DNA of 64,000 bases from Proteles cristata cristata (GCA_017311185.1 JAESUZ010004793.1:62001-126000), one strand, 5' to 3'. Positions 1 to 10,694 are shown, counted from the first letter of the stretch. Numbers and translations are program-made. The notes: a model not told the origin generated them from the sequence alone.

Positions 1-224
1 GATCAGCTGAAGGCACTTCTTTTCGCATTAAAACAGGCTCTAGGTAGATATAGATAAGTGGCTGTGTCGGTATGAATTGAGAAGTTCCAGAAATAGCCTT
101 GCCCTCCTCAAATGATCTTCTGCCACTCAGCCAAAGTAGCTGCAAAGATTATTGGGTATTATTCTTTTTGGTTAAAATATGTATGCATTCGTCATTCAGC
201 AGCGATTATTATTTCTTTCATATT
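1..224. other. Unassigned non-coding sequence
   Basis: No repeat, reading frame or motif is recognised in this left-edge stretch. It ends where the 3' end of an antisense LINE-1 begins. Confidence 0.5.
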
Positions 225-821
225 TCATGGTGAGACAGTACACATAACATAAAATTGACCACTTTAACCATTTTTAAGTGTGCTATTCAGTGGTCTTAAG
301 TGCATTCCTGTTGTTGTACAAACATCACCACCATATGTCTCTGGAAACTCTCTTCATCTATGAAACCAAACCCCTGCATCCATGAGACACTAAATGTATC
401 CTTCCCTCCTCTGAGCCCATCGCAACCGCCATTCAATGTTCTGTCTTTATGAATTTGACTACAAATTTGATTACAGCATTCTGTGTTCTGTCTCTAGTGG
501 AATAGAAATGGAATCATAGAGTACTTGTCTTTTTGTGACTGGTTTATTTCACTTAGCGTGATGTCCCCAATGTTCATCCATGTTGTAGCATATAATAGGA
601 TTTCCTTCCTTTTTAAGACTGATTAATATTTTATTGAATATCTATACATTTTGCTTATGCATATACCTGCCGATGGACAAAAAGTGGTTGCTTCTACCTT
701 CTATTGTGAAGGATGCTCTAGGAAAATGGATATACAACTATCTCTTCGAGACCCTGCTTTCATTTCTTTTGGGTGTCTATTTAGAAGTAGGTTTGCTAGA
801 TCAAGTATAAATTCTATTTTT
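225..821 (-). mobile_element. LINE-1 3' end (old L1M type), part 1
   Basis: Read on the minus strand this is the end of an L1 ORF2 region followed by its 3' untranslated region. The plus strand carries the antisense hallmarks: the ATAACATAAAATTGACC tail, the run about a switch from TTTGACTAC to GTGGAATCATA, TTATTTCACTTAGC, TTCATCCATGTTGTAGCAT and GATGGACA. It is 5' truncated and has no open frame left, so it cannot move. The element resumes after the SINE at 822-1042, which splits it. Divergence looks substantial, consistent with an old mammalian L1M subfamily rather than a carnivore-specific one. Confidence 0.88.
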
Positions 822-1042
822 AAAATTTTTAAAAATATTTATTTCTGAGAGAGAGAGAGAGAGAGAGACAGTGTGAGCAGGGGAGGGTCAGAGAAAGAGG
901 GAGACCCAGAATCTGAAACAGGCTCCAGGCTGTGAGCTGGCTGCCAGCACAGAGCCCAACACAGGACTCGAATCCACAAATCGTGAGATCATGACCTGAG
1001 CCTAAGTCGGACACTCAACATACTGAGCCACCCAGGTGCCCC
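822..1042 (-). mobile_element. CAN-SINE (feliform SINEC) inserted in LINE-1
   Basis: A full-length tRNA-derived SINE in reverse orientation: the T-rich tail and a GA run (reverse of the CT stretch) come first and the tRNA-like head ends at GCCACCCAGGTGCCCC. It is flanked by a perfect 16 bp target-site duplication, TATAAATTCTATTTTT, at 806-821 and 1043-1058. The duplicated bases are L1 sequence, proving that the SINE landed in the older L1. Confidence 0.95.
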
Positions 1043-1085
1043 TATAAATTCTATTTTTTTTAAAGTTTTTTGAGGAACCAGCATA
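1043..1085 (-). mobile_element. LINE-1 3' end, part 2
   Basis: Continuation of the L1 interrupted at 821. After the duplicated target the plus strand reads on into the expected antisense L1 text TTTTTTGAGGAACC. It fades into unassigned sequence at about 1085. Confidence 0.8.
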
Positions 1086-1229
1086 CTACTTTTAAGCCGT
1101 AATTAGGCACCACCAAGATACAGGGATGAGTTGGCCATGGGCCCTCCAAATCGCAGATGAGGTGGGGAGGCATCTGAATACATGTAATGTATTGGCAGTA
1201 CACTGGGATAAAATCGGCGATGAAAGACT

Positions 1230-1345
1230 GGCTAAGACAGCTTGGGAGTGCTTAAGAGGGTATGTGTAGTTCTTTTCAGAGGGAGCAAGGGAGGCTTTCC
1301 ACAGGTGGTGGCATTTGAAGTGAATCTTGAGTGTGTGTTTGCAGA
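1230..1345 (-). mobile_element. LINE-2 fragment (probable)
   Basis: The plus strand resembles the antisense LINE-2 text in which AAGGCTTCC..GAGGTGGCATTTGA..TGAGTCTTGA recurs; here it reads GGAGGCTTTCCACAGGTGGTGGCATTTGAAG with spaced differences. Short and diverged, so family assignment is tentative. Confidence 0.5.
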
Positions 1346-1879
1346 ACATGGAGGCTTTTTATCCTGGAGAAAAGATGCCTTGGGATTCATGACTGTTGCC
1401 TTCGAGTCTCTCAACAGTTATTATGTAGAAGACTGAGCAGATGTCTTCTGTGTAATCTTGATATGGAAAGGAGACAGACCTCAGATCAATAGTAGAATGA
1501 GGTCGCCAGAAATTAGAGCTGTCAGAAGGTAGAGAGTTCCACAGCACGCCCCCAGTGACAGCCTGTCAGACATCACAGGATAGAGGCATTCAGCACTTTG
1601 GGTACAATTGATGATTTCTAAGACCTCTTCCCACTTGTGGATTCGATTGTTCTAACTCTGGTTCCAACTGAAGCATCTTGTAGGATCCAGATTTATTCTC
1701 GTATTTTCCCTAAAATTGGGTCTTACAGATATACACACACAGTATATATACTGTCCATAACAGTGTATATAATTTATATTACTTCGTATTATAAGATATA
1801 ATAATGGACATCTGATATATCAGAATGTACTTTCTGTGTGGCTTATAATCATCCTAACTGTTCTTTATGAAGTATCTTA
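1346..1879. other. Unassigned sequence with a small TA/CA-rich patch
   Basis: Nothing coding is recognised. Around 1728-1800 the sequence becomes TA/CA-rich and contains a 16 bp perfect palindrome (ACAGTATATATACTGT, 1739-1754), most simply a decayed microsatellite. Confidence 0.5.
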
Positions 1880-2100
1880 TTTGTGCTAAGTACTATTCTA
1901 TGGAGATTATATTTTATTTCATTCAACCTTCATGTTAACCCTACGTGTCATATAACGTCATCAGACCTGCTTCAGAGACCTGAAGCCTATAGCAGGGAAT
2001 CTGAGAAACTTGTCCAAGTTCAAATCATTGACTGAAATGACACTTGAACTTTGGCCCCAGAAGTTGGCCTCTATGCTAACTGCTATGCTATACAGTCTCT
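1880..2100 (-). mobile_element. MIR SINE
   Basis: Reverse-oriented MIR (ancient mammalian tRNA-derived SINE). Recognisable pieces, in order, are the ATTTCATTCAACCTTCATG..AACCCTA block, AAACTTGTCCAAGTTCA, a degraded version of the GGATTTGAACCC box, and GCTATGCTATACAGTCTCT at the head end. It abuts the younger SINE at 2111. Confidence 0.82.
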
Positions 2101-2110
2101 CTTAGTAGAG

Positions 2111-2320
2111 CTAGTTTTTTATGTAAAAATAACTTATTTTTAGAGAGAGAGAGCACGAGCAGAGCAGAGGGACAGAGAGAAGGAGAGAGAGATAGAATTC
2201 TGAGCAGGCTCCATGCTCAGCTCGGAGCCCGATGTGGGGCTTGATCCCACAACCCTTGGATTAGGACCTTAGCCAAAATCAAGAGTCAGGTTCTCAACCA
2301 ACTAAGCCACTCAGGTGGCC
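2111..2320 (-). mobile_element. CAN-SINE (older subfamily)
   Basis: Reverse-oriented SINE with GA-rich tail side, GCAGGCTCCATGCTCAG, CTTGATCCCACAACC and the head AACTAAGCCACTCAGGTGGCCC. Target-site duplication CTTAGTAGAG (2101-2110) and CTTGGTAGAG (2321-2330) differs at one base. The many differences from consensus place it among the older copies. It sits between two MIR pieces. Confidence 0.88.
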
Positions 2321-2344
2321 CTTGGTAGAGTTATTTCTTAATAA

Positions 2345-2480
2345 TGGTATGCCATTATTTCCTTAATTCTCTCCACAGTCCTGTGAAGCATATATTATGG
2401 TACCCTCATTGAACCAATGAGAAAATGGAAACCCAGGGTGGTTTACTGGCATGTATGTGCAGCCAGGCGTTAAGGTAGTT
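2345..2480 (-). mobile_element. MIR SINE fragment
   Basis: Reverse-oriented MIR core: TTAATTCTCTCCACAGTCCTGTGAAG, then a match to the CCCATTTTACAGATGAGAAAACTGAGGC region that reads ACCAATGAGAAAATGGAAACCCAGG. It has a MIR central region separate from the copy at 1880-2100, so it is probably a second element. Confidence 0.65.
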
Positions 2481-2651
2481 CTGTCTGCTACCTAAGACCA
2501 TTCACTAATATTATCCTTTCACCCCAAAGTCCTATCAGGGACCCTAGCATTCCAGCAATCTGAAGAGCATCTTGTTTTCTATTATCTCGCAAGATCGGAT
2601 TACAAGAGAGAAAGTGGGATACAATAACTTGGGACAGATGTTTACTCTTAA

Positions 2652-2706
2652 CCCTCCCTGTCCCTCCCCATTCCCCCCCCACCAAGAGAATCATGTTCTT
2701 TGGAAG

Positions 2707-2742
<36 letters not shown>
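2652..2742. repeat. C-run tract plus (GT)n microsatellite
   Basis: From 2652 to 2680 there are at least four runs of three or more C separated by one to three bases, a quadruplex motif on the minus strand. A (GT) dinucleotide run of about 17 units follows at 2708-2742 and is likely to be length-polymorphic. Confidence 0.93.
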
Positions 2743-2746
<4 letters not shown>

Positions 2747-3290
2747 GAATTCTAATTTAACTGCCTTTTTCCTCCTAATGCATCACACAAAAGACATTGT
2801 AGAGGGCTTGGTCATAAAACGGAATTGTTTTATTTTTAATGTTTATTGCTGAAGAGGACCAAGTTGAAAATCAAACACATGGGTCTCACAACTTGAATCA
2901 GGAGGAAACTTGCTAATAGATTTTTTTTAACTTTAAATTTAACAACTTAACAACTTGGCAATTTAATTAACTTTTTAAACACAACATAAACCAGCCTGTG
3001 GGACTTTCTGCTGCCGTACTTAATTGTGGCAAATAGCCTAAGAAGTGGCAGGAAAAACAGATGAGACACCTTTATGGTGAAAGAGGCACCATCTGTAGTT
3101 ACCAGCTAGGATATTTTGTCACAATCCATCCCCAGGAAGTATAACTCAAGACTTCCAAATGGCTCTCTGTTGGATTTTCCTTGGGAGTTTAACAATGGCA
3201 CCGTGGCAGCCATTAGGGGAAAATAATACTACAATTCTATAGTAAGATAATTTATTCCCGTTGGGTTCTACAGAGGGCCTGCATATTCTT
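2743..3290. other. Unassigned A/T-rich sequence
   Basis: No coding or repeat assignment. The stretch is T-rich near 2820-2850 and 2920-2985. The TAAT tetranucleotide is repeated at 3293-3308 just beyond it. Confidence 0.5.
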
Positions 3291-3299
3291 CTAATTAAT

Positions 3300-3500
3300 T
3301 AATTAATTCAACAAATGTGGATTACATGCTTGCTATTGGAACACTTCAGAGTAAGAAACAGATAGACAATATCCATGCTTCCAAAGCACTTCAAGTCAAA
3401 AGGGACAAGACATTCCTTCATCCAGTAAACAAAACACAACATGTGCTGAGTAGGATTATTAATGTGCTCTCTGGGAAGGGATTTGCACATGTTATTATCA
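3300..3500 (-). mobile_element. LINE-2 3' end fragment
   Basis: The plus strand begins with AATTCAACAAATGTGGATTAC, the reverse complement of the LINE-2 3' terminus, followed by the typical GATAGACAATATCCATGC and CTTCAAAGCACTTCAAG-like text. A small open frame on each strand here is a by-product. Confidence 0.65.
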
Positions 3501-3715
3501 CACTGAATCCGAGTAGATTTTATTATTGGCCTGTCATCTAGAAAGAAAGGAGACAGAGTAAAGTTTTATCAATTTCTTGAGATCCCAGAACTAATTTACC
3601 TGGCTGATAATCAAACCTAGGTAGACTCCTTCAAAACCACACAGCTGATGTTTGCCAAGTTTGAGTTATCTGCCTGTCATATTCACCTCTTATGCCAGGT
3701 CCATGTATCACTCAA

Positions 3716-3775
3716 ACCAGTACATATGTATGCATGTTCATATGTATGTATGTTTGTATGCATGTATATGTTTTT
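3716..3775. repeat. Imperfect TATG/CATG microsatellite
   Basis: Interrupted repeats of TATG, CATG and TTTG over about 60 bases. Confidence 0.75.
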
Positions 3776-3945
3776 GCTTAATAAAAGGTAGCCCCATTTC
3801 AGCACCAAGGTATTTGACATCAGTGGTTGGATTTATCCAAATTCATATGGCTAGGATATGACTGGTCCATTATGCAAATGGCTGCCTCAGCAATTCATCT
3901 CTTTATCACTTTTTTCCAACTTGAAGGAGGTCAGAAATTTTTATT

Positions 3946-4178
3946 TTATCTTTTAAAAATATTTTTATTTATTTCTAGGAGAGAGAGAGAGAGAGAGAGA
4001 GAGACAGCATGAGCAGGGGAGGGTCAGAGAGAGAGGGAGTCACAGACTCTGAAATAGGCTCCAGGCTCTGAGCTGGCAGTGAGCACAGAGCCTGACGCAG
4101 GGCTTGAACCCACGAACTGTGAGATCATGACCTAAGCGAAAGTCGGACGCTTAACTGACTAAGCCACCCAGGTGCCCC
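3946..4178 (-). mobile_element. CAN-SINE, young subfamily A
   Basis: Reverse-oriented full-length SINE ending GCCACCCAGGTGCCCC. It carries the subfamily A marks described in the findings: CTAGGAGAGAG in the tail junction, GTCACAGACT and CCTAAGCGAAAGTCGGACGC. Target-site duplication AGGTCAGAAATTTTTA is found at 3928-3943 and 4182-4197. The GA run of about 24 bases is the reverse of the CT stretch. Confidence 0.94.
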
Positions 4179-4199
4179 AGAAGGTCAGAAATTTTTAAA

Positions 4200-5735
4200 T
4201 AAAAACTATAAGAACCTTATAACATTTGTAGTTAGTTTTACAATTTCCCACATTGCTTATTTTTTTCTCTCTGCTTTTTTTTTTTTCAAAGATATTATAA
4301 GAAAAGCAAACTAAGGTTAAAGTGCACATTTTGGGGAATGAGGAAGAAAGGCATAGACAGCTAGAGCATCCTAATGCTAAGAGCTGCATAAAATTAGAAA
4401 ATGGAGAACTTAAGCAAATTTGTCTTGCAGATAAAATAGAGTTGTATCCACCTCTGGAAGCTTCATCCCTAAACTCAGTGTTCTGCTAACTGTTAGATTC
4501 TCACCGTCTCTGACTCACCCCGTCTTCCAGCCCAACTGCATTTCAACAAAGTGTGCAGGCACATCACACCTAGTTGCATCATTTTTATCTGATCATCATT
4601 TCCTTGGGCAACACCGATCAAATTTTTTTTCTGAAAGTATAAATAGGGCTCACTCCCCCCTGGGAGTTGCTGGAAAATTATTTCATTGGTGATGGCTCTT
4701 TTCTACCTCATAACAAAACTGGTGGTGGGTCAAGATTCTATTACCTATTCTTTGAAATAAAAACAGCAGGGTTCAGTCATGGCTCTGTGGTTCTTGTTCC
4801 TTGTGTTGTAATAATTAGGTACTTAGAATTTGTGATTTTCCCGAGGGGTCATTCTGAACATCTTGTGTATGAGATCTTGGGGCAAGTGGTCAGGGATCGG
4901 AGTCCCTGCCCTGAGTCCAATCTGAATCTATCAGTTTTCCTTTGTTTTGTGTGTCCAATTTCCAGGTAAATTAATTCTGTTGTTATTCTGAAATCAGTAT
5001 TCCATGTCTTAAGCAATAAAATTTGAGGACTATGTACCTTGCATGATTCTTTAATTTTCATAGGAATGGAAACTGATGACCCCAAAGATACTTGTGGATT
5101 TTCCAGTGTTGACACGTGACGTGGACAGGGCTGTGTTCTTCCGTGTCCCAGAGCCATGTTCCTCCACTGTGACCTTTGCTACTGTGGAGTATACTTCAGA
5201 ACAGGAAGGAAAACAGTCAGGTGCATTTTTCCTGCCTGGCCTATTTTTCTTTGACAGTGAGTCAATTTCACGGGTAAAACGAGAGGTTGTTCTTGATGGT
5301 CCTGGTGGTTTCACACAGCTCTCTCATTCAGTGATTCTCTCTCTCTCTCTCTGAACTTTTCTTTTATTCCCCTGTGGGATGAGGATGTAATGCGATGTGC
5401 TACGGTATGAGAAAAACTCTCAAAGTCTTAGTGGATCCTAAATAGACTCGTTTAATCTATGCGGGGATTTGAATCCTCACGTAAGACATTTTGCTTAATT
5501 AAGCCACATTCGAACATGAAAAAGTCATGTTCATACAAACTTAAGGATCAGATTTACAACTGCTGAGAACCTCGATGGTATGGATTAGTCTCAATTAGCC
5601 ACATCCTGATTCTCGCTGAGAAAAGGTCACCAGATTTTTCATCCTTTACTTATTGAAATTCAAGTCAGCCAGCTCAACCATGGCCGAATGTTTAAAAGGA
5701 CACTTGGTTTGTCATGAAGCTTTCATGGAGAGAGT
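4200..5735. other. Unassigned region with an LTR-like TATA/poly(A) arrangement
   Basis: Three short overlapping frames (4667-4969 plus, 4849-5157 minus, 5076-5354 plus) resemble nothing I know and contradict one another. A TATAAATAG motif at 4638-4646 is followed about 115 bases later by AATAAA (4757-4762), then a T/G-rich stretch, an order also seen in retroviral LTRs. Neither LTR border nor target duplication could be found. A CT run at 5336-5351 is a small microsatellite. Confidence 0.35.
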
Positions 5736-5736
5736 A

Positions 5737-5870
5737 GGATTCATTCATTCATGTAACAAACACGTATCAAGCACATTGCACCACCTCGTATATTAAACAC
5801 AAGGGATCTGAAGACTAGTCTGCTCCTTGCCTCTTGAATGTGCAATTTAATGAGGTTGCAGGAGACTGTA
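5737..5870 (-). mobile_element. LINE-2 3' end fragment
   Basis: The plus strand opens with TTCATTCATTCATGTAACAAAC, the reverse of the LINE-2 3' end, followed by GTATCAAGCAC and CTGCTCCTTGCCTC, which match the conserved antisense order (length of life-cycle tail, then the 'clone' of CCTGCCCTCATGGAGC). Confidence 0.72.
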
Positions 5871-5984
5871 TAGTAATGGAACAGACCAAGCATCATCATC
5901 TGGAAGCCTCAGAGAAGAGGATTTTGACCACGGAGGCAGCATCCTGCAGTAGACATAGGGCGTGTGCCCTTGCTCTCTCCCTTA

Positions 5985-6150
5985 AGGTGACTTGTAGCTT
6001 TATTGTGTTTTTAAAAGAAATGCATGCTCATTATAAAAATATTAAGGAAAATATACAGAAAGAAGATATTTGCAAATCACTCCACATGTTATCATCCAAA
6101 AGAACCAGCGTTAATGTTAAGTGAAAGTCATGCTAAATATTGTTTTGTGC
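5985..6150. mobile_element. Possible old LINE-1 3' UTR remnant
   Basis: The order of CATGCTCATTATAAAAATATT, AAATATACAGAAAGAAG and CACTCCACATGTTATCATCC recalls a recurrent 3' UTR segment of old LINE-1s. The match is by memory and weak; the rest of the 300 bases to 6460 is unassigned. Confidence 0.35.
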
Positions 6151-6454
6151 ATAAACACAAACTTAAGAATACACAAATACTGTAACCTAACATGGTTTTT
6201 TTTTTTAATTAAAAGAACCACATTTCATGACACTTGGAGTTAAAAATGGAAAAATCAACATGAATTTGATGGTATGGCTGAGATTCAAATACATGTTTTG
6301 TTGTTGTTTATTGCAGAAGATACAATTTCCAAAAAGACTCCTGGAATGAAAAGAAAAGTTGATACAAAAACATTAAGAAATTTGAGTCAGTATTATGTTT
6401 TAAGGTACCTGCGCTTTTTAGATGATGTCATTTGGCTCTCCGCTGTGAAAGGTG

Positions 6455-6526
6455 GAGCCCTGAACACAGAGATCATGACCTAAGCGAAAGTCGGACGCTT
6501 CACCGCCTAAGCCACCCAGGCGCCCC
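6455..6526 (-). mobile_element. CAN-SINE head-only remnant (subfamily A)
   Basis: Only the tRNA-like head of a reverse-oriented SINE remains: GAGATCATGACCTAAGCGAAAG, GTCGGACGCTTCACCGCC and GCCACCCAGGCGCCCC. The body, CT stretch and tail are missing. Just before it, GTGGAGCCCTGAACACA may be a rearranged bit of the SINE body. The bases CCTAAGCGAAAG mark it as subfamily A. Neighbouring sequence 6160-6454 and 6527-7065 is unassigned. Confidence 0.85.
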
Positions 6527-7081
6527 TTGACTTCTGTGCTTTAACTTCTCTGTTACATGCTGTCAGACCTTAATGTGCAAGTGGGACATCTGAGGAGCTT
6601 GCTGAAATGCAGAGGAAGATTCAGTAGGTTTGCAGTGGGACCTGATATTCTGCCTGTGTTTCTAGGTGATGCTGCTAAACCGTAGTTTTTTGTCATGAGA
6701 GCGGATTTTCCAAAGAGCTCTGTTCCCTGAGTTCCTTATGAGAACCTACTGCATGTCCCCTTTAGAACAAACTCATTCCTGGGCTGGGATTATTCCTGAA
6801 TCATACTTGTATACATATTCACCCATTTTCTTCTAGCATTAAATTTCATTTTGGAGAAAGCTGAACCAGCCAAAATTTTATTCTTTGTAGATAATTATTT
6901 TAGTCTCCTTAAAGATTCACAGTGGGGGAAATCCCTTAAAAACAAAAATCTTTCATGTTCAATAATTTAAGCAAAATATGCCTCCTGTAGATCGCTCAGT
7001 ATCACACACCCTTCTAAAATGCTGTGTTGCTTAATTGTGTAGGCTTGGTTTTGTTTTTCCATGTTAGAAAATTTTTCTTGT

Positions 7082-7302
7082 GGGCGCCTGGGTGGCTTAG
7101 TCGGTTAAGTGTCCGACTTTCGCTTAGGTCACAATCTCGCGGTTCGTGGGTTCCGCCCCGCGCTGGGGTCTGTGCTGACTGCCAGCTCAGAGCCTGGAGC
7201 CTGTTTCCGAGTCTGTGTCTCCCTCTCTCTCTGACCCTCCCCTGCTCATGCTGTCTCTCTTTCTCCTAGAAATAAATAAATAAATAAAAATATATAAAAA
7301 AA
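7082..7302 (+). mobile_element. CAN-SINE, young subfamily A
   Basis: Full-length SINE from GGGCGCCTGGGTGGCTTAG to an AAATAAATAAATAAA-rich tail, with a perfect 16 bp target-site duplication AGAAAATTTTTCTTGT at 7066-7081 and 7303-7318. The insertion point TT/AGAAAA fits cleavage by LINE-1 endonuclease. An 81-codon frame across it merely translates SINE sequence. Confidence 0.97.
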
Positions 7303-7319
7303 AGAAAATTTTTCTTGTA

Positions 7320-8700
7320 TTATATCTTTGAAGACTTTTATCTTTTCTGCCCCATGTGTTCACTTCTTTCCTTGAAGGAAAATCATTTAGTTTAAACCAG
7401 TTTTATTTGTCTCCTACAAATAATACCTTCTTTCTAATTGCTTGGATATTATGGTGTTTTATCTGTATCCACCCAGTTGATAAGAAGCCTTTCTTTTAGA
7501 TCAGATCTAATTGAGACCCATCTTTTGGAAGTGTCATTTCAGTATGCTCCTCTTCCTCATTTATTTCCTTGCATGTGCTAGCTCTCATCTATATTTTTAT
7601 TTGTCACTTCATCTAGTTTTTGAGATATTATTATTTTAAGTGTGTTATAGTCAAAGGGGTCTAATGCTTGAACATTTCTGTAAATCCCAAGTCAGATATC
7701 CCCCCAGGTAGAGCCCATTCTGCACAGTGCCCTGAATTTTTGACATTTAGTTTGTCTCTTATTCCTCAGCTCCTGGGTTTTTTTTGCATTTTCTTTTTCT
7801 TCATCTCCCCCATGTTTGGACAGATCAACCCAGGTCTTCTTGTCACTCTCCTAGCATGTACATGATTCCTTGACTCCCTTCCAACCAAAAAGGAGACTGT
7901 GTGCAGAGCCACAGGTGAGGGCTGAGTATGGGGGATTCCATCTGCTTTTCCACTGGCTGAGGTTAGAGTGGGATTGGGGTGTTGGGAGGGGGCTCACCTG
8001 GAGAGTGTCTTCTTTGTTATAAAAGCGCTCCCAAGAGACTCCCAGTGTCTGTTAGATGTCCCAGCTGCTCACTTTTTTTGTGGCCTGGAATGCATCCTAT
8101 TTCTATGTGAGGATACCTGTAGCTTCTATGCTTATCTTTTAACTCATGTCTCTCATAAAGGTTCTTCATCATCTTTTGCTTCTCTTCTTTTACTTATTTT
8201 CTCCCTGAAAATCTTACTATGTTTTTCCTCATTAAAAGAGGGAAAAGTCAAGGATGCCCACTCAGTTTGCTCTTGCTCTTCCTCAGGTACTGAGATGGTT
8301 GGTGAGAACTGCCCACTGGACAGCTCCTGGGTCTTTGTGCAGGCAAGAGGCTGGCCACACCAGGGTGCTCTAGTTAAGGACAGCCCCCCCACCCCCCCGC
8401 ATTTTCTTGGTATTTACTGCCCTGGGTTGTGGTTTTCCATTGCTGGCATGCTTGGAGGTGAACGCTTTTGCTCTTAAATACATTTTATCTTTTCATAAAA
8501 TTGGATGGTTATGTCCAAATGTTTCAATGCACTATTTTAAGATGAAAGGTCTCCATGGATGTGGTACTTCTTGAGGGTATTATATTTGCATGAGTTTCCA
8601 TACTCCTCCCACTAGATGTCCACAGAAGATACACTGAATTAACATCTGTAACCTTATTTTTGCACTTAGCTCGCTTCCTGACAAGAGATACTCAGGTGTA
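7320..8700. other. Unassigned sequence containing the longest ORF (not coding)
   Basis: The longest open frame of the window, 169 codons at 7968-8477 (plus), lies here. Its product has no recognisable domain, is rich in Cys, Ser and Leu, has no upstream promoter or splice context that I can see, and is overlapped by an antisense frame. I treat it as chance. A C-run pair lies at 8386-8399. No repeat is confidently recognised. Confidence 0.5.
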
Positions 8701-8711
8701 AGGGGGAGGGA

Positions 8712-8828
8712 AGGAGGTCTACTGAGCAGCTGTTATGAGCCAGACATGCCTTACTTGATTTGATTTCATTTGCTCACAAGATAAGTAGGTGCTCCTGGTC
8801 CTGCCTTTCAGATGAGGGTAGTGATGGG
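8712..8828 (-). mobile_element. MIR SINE fragment
   Basis: Reverse-oriented MIR core: TGTTATGAGCCAGACATG, GATTTCATTTGCTCACAAGATAAGTAGG and CTTTCAGATGAGG match in order. Confidence 0.68.
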
Positions 8829-10000
8829 AGCATGGACATGTGATTTGGTCCATGTAAATAGTCATGGCAGACGATTTCACATGCAGGTCAGTGGGAAGCC
8901 ATCACCCGTGCCCTTCCATGACTACAGTCACAGCTAGATGGACCCCGTCATCTGTATGTTGTATATTGAATGGGCCAGGGGTAGGATACAGCCCACAGAT
9001 GTTTTGTATGTTGTATACTTAAAACAAATACAACTGCCAGTTATAAAATATTCACATGCAAATCTGGGTTGCAGCATGACATGAGAAATCAGAAGCTCTA
9101 GAAATTGTAACCTTCATGGAGACAGCTGACAGTCACTGGGTAGTGGTCGTCCTTTTTAGATGACACGTACACTCTGAGGCACCGTGACTCTCTTTCACTC
9201 CCTTCCCAATGCCACATGCCTTGCCTCTGCAGGCGCTTGGGTGTGCAGCCCTGACCCACATACAACTTTTCCTGGGCCCTGTGTCCTTGTGGTCTGTGCC
9301 CAGTGCAGTGCATCTTGATTAGAGAAATCTCCCAAGTCCCTCAGGGAGCCCCGGTCCTGATTGGAGCCTGGTCCCAGGAGACCTCGCTGACACAGAACAT
9401 TGTCCCTGAGGATTCCTTAGGCTCTACTGCAGAGTCTGGAATTGTCACTTTATTCAGCGAAGACTTACTGCATCCTCAGCAGGCTCTGTACAGACAGTGA
9501 TCTAAGAGACGGTTTGCAAATCCTACCGGAGCAGCTCTGAGTGAGGCTCTGGTCTCTGGGGGGGACTCAAAGAGAGATCACCTTGTGCGTGGTGGGGTTG
9601 TTTCCCCCCCTCCAGAGAGAGGGAACTAATGAGAGTCAGGAGAGGTCTGTCCTCAGGGTCTGGTGGGAGCTCCTCCTGAGGAAGGGGCTGCTGGGCTGCC
9701 TTCTCTGGGGGACCTTCCAGAAGAGCAATGATGGGAATTATCACCCAGATTAGAACTCCAGGGAAAACAAGCCTCCCCTTCCATCTCTCTGCTCAGCTGC
9801 GCGGTCTCTGTTAGCTGTGATCTGTCTCGCCAGGGGCAACCTTGCAACCCCAGAATTTGCGGGTGAGGGTTCTCAAATTCTGTCATGGCAGGAAGGCCCC
9901 TGTGCAACCTTTGAATTACGAAGTTTCCCCGGGCTCTAACCAGATGCCATTGGGTACATATGTGGTGGAGCCAGGAAATGTGCATGTTTAATAAAAGGTA
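8829..10000. other. Unassigned sequence
   Basis: No repeat or gene is confidently recognised. Several short overlapping frames between 9098 and 9985 occur on both strands and have no known domain. GC content rises modestly around 9330-9720. Confidence 0.5.
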
Positions 10001-10009
10001 TTTGATATG

Positions 10010-10280
10010 AATGGGCCAGAGTTTGAAGGGACCTGGAAACCAATGTCACAATGTCCAGAAAAGCCAAAACTGTAAAGACAGAAAGAAAGTCAGTGGTTGC
10101 CTGAGGCTGGGAATAGGTTCAGGAGTTGACTGCAGACAGACCTTAGGGAACTTTATGGGGTGAGGGAAAAGTTGTAACACTGAGTTGTGGTGATGCTCCC
10201 ATGTCTGTATACATTAACTAAAAGTAATCCAACAGTACACTTAGAATGGGTGAATATCATGGTATATAAATAAACCCCCA
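10010..10280 (+). mobile_element. LINE-1 3' end (old)
   Basis: Sense LINE-1 3' UTR: AGTGGTTGCCTGAGGCTGG, TTGTGGTGATGCTCCCATG, CAGTACACTTAGAATGGGTGAATATCATGGTATATAAATAA follow the typical L1M order with many substitutions. No poly(A) run is left. Confidence 0.78.
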
Positions 10281-10407
10281 TAAAGCCCTGAAACACACAT
10301 ACACATGCCTGCACTCTGATATAACAGTAATATAATGACATAACGAGGGAGCAACATAGAAAAATAACGAATGAGGGTGATAATGGTCGCAAAAATAAGG
10401 ATGGTGG

Positions 10408-10640
10408 GGAACAGTCACGGAGCAGTGTCTATGGGCCAGATGGCGAGCCACGTCCTTGCATGCATATGTCATAATTTCATACTCCTACCCCATGAGAGAT
10501 GTCCCATCACTGCCCTCATCTTGCATATGGGAAACTGAGGCTGGGGATCCGAGTGATTTTCTCACGACATGCAGCGATGCAGGGAAGAGCTAAGGTTCGA
10601 ACACAAGTGATCTGATGCCAGGGAGGTAGTGCCTTCCTTA
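10408..10640 (-). mobile_element. MIR SINE
   Basis: Near-complete reverse MIR: GTCATAATTTCATACTCCTACCCCATGAG, CATCTTGCATATGGGAAACTGAGGCTGGGG, GAGTGATTTTCTCACGACATGCAGC, AAGGTTCGAACACAAG and CTGATGCCAGGGAGGTAGTGCC follow the family in order. Confidence 0.85.
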
Positions 10641-10694
10641 TTGATTACTTAGGTCTGTTGCATGAGGCTCAGGGTGTGACCTAAGTAGGTGTGA

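Noticed and set aside
1739..1754. Perfect 16-base palindrome ACAGTATATATACTGT
   Set aside because: Sits within a TA/CA-rich microsatellite remnant, where palindromes arise easily.
7082..7155. tRNA-like sequences at SINE heads
   Set aside because: They are degenerate tRNA-derived SINE heads, not tRNA genes: they are followed by the SINE body and flanked by target duplications.
7968..8477. Longest ORF of the window, 169 codons
   Set aside because: No domain, no promoter or splice context, antisense frame overlapping, composition like translated non-coding DNA. One frame of this length is plausible by chance in 64 kb over six frames.
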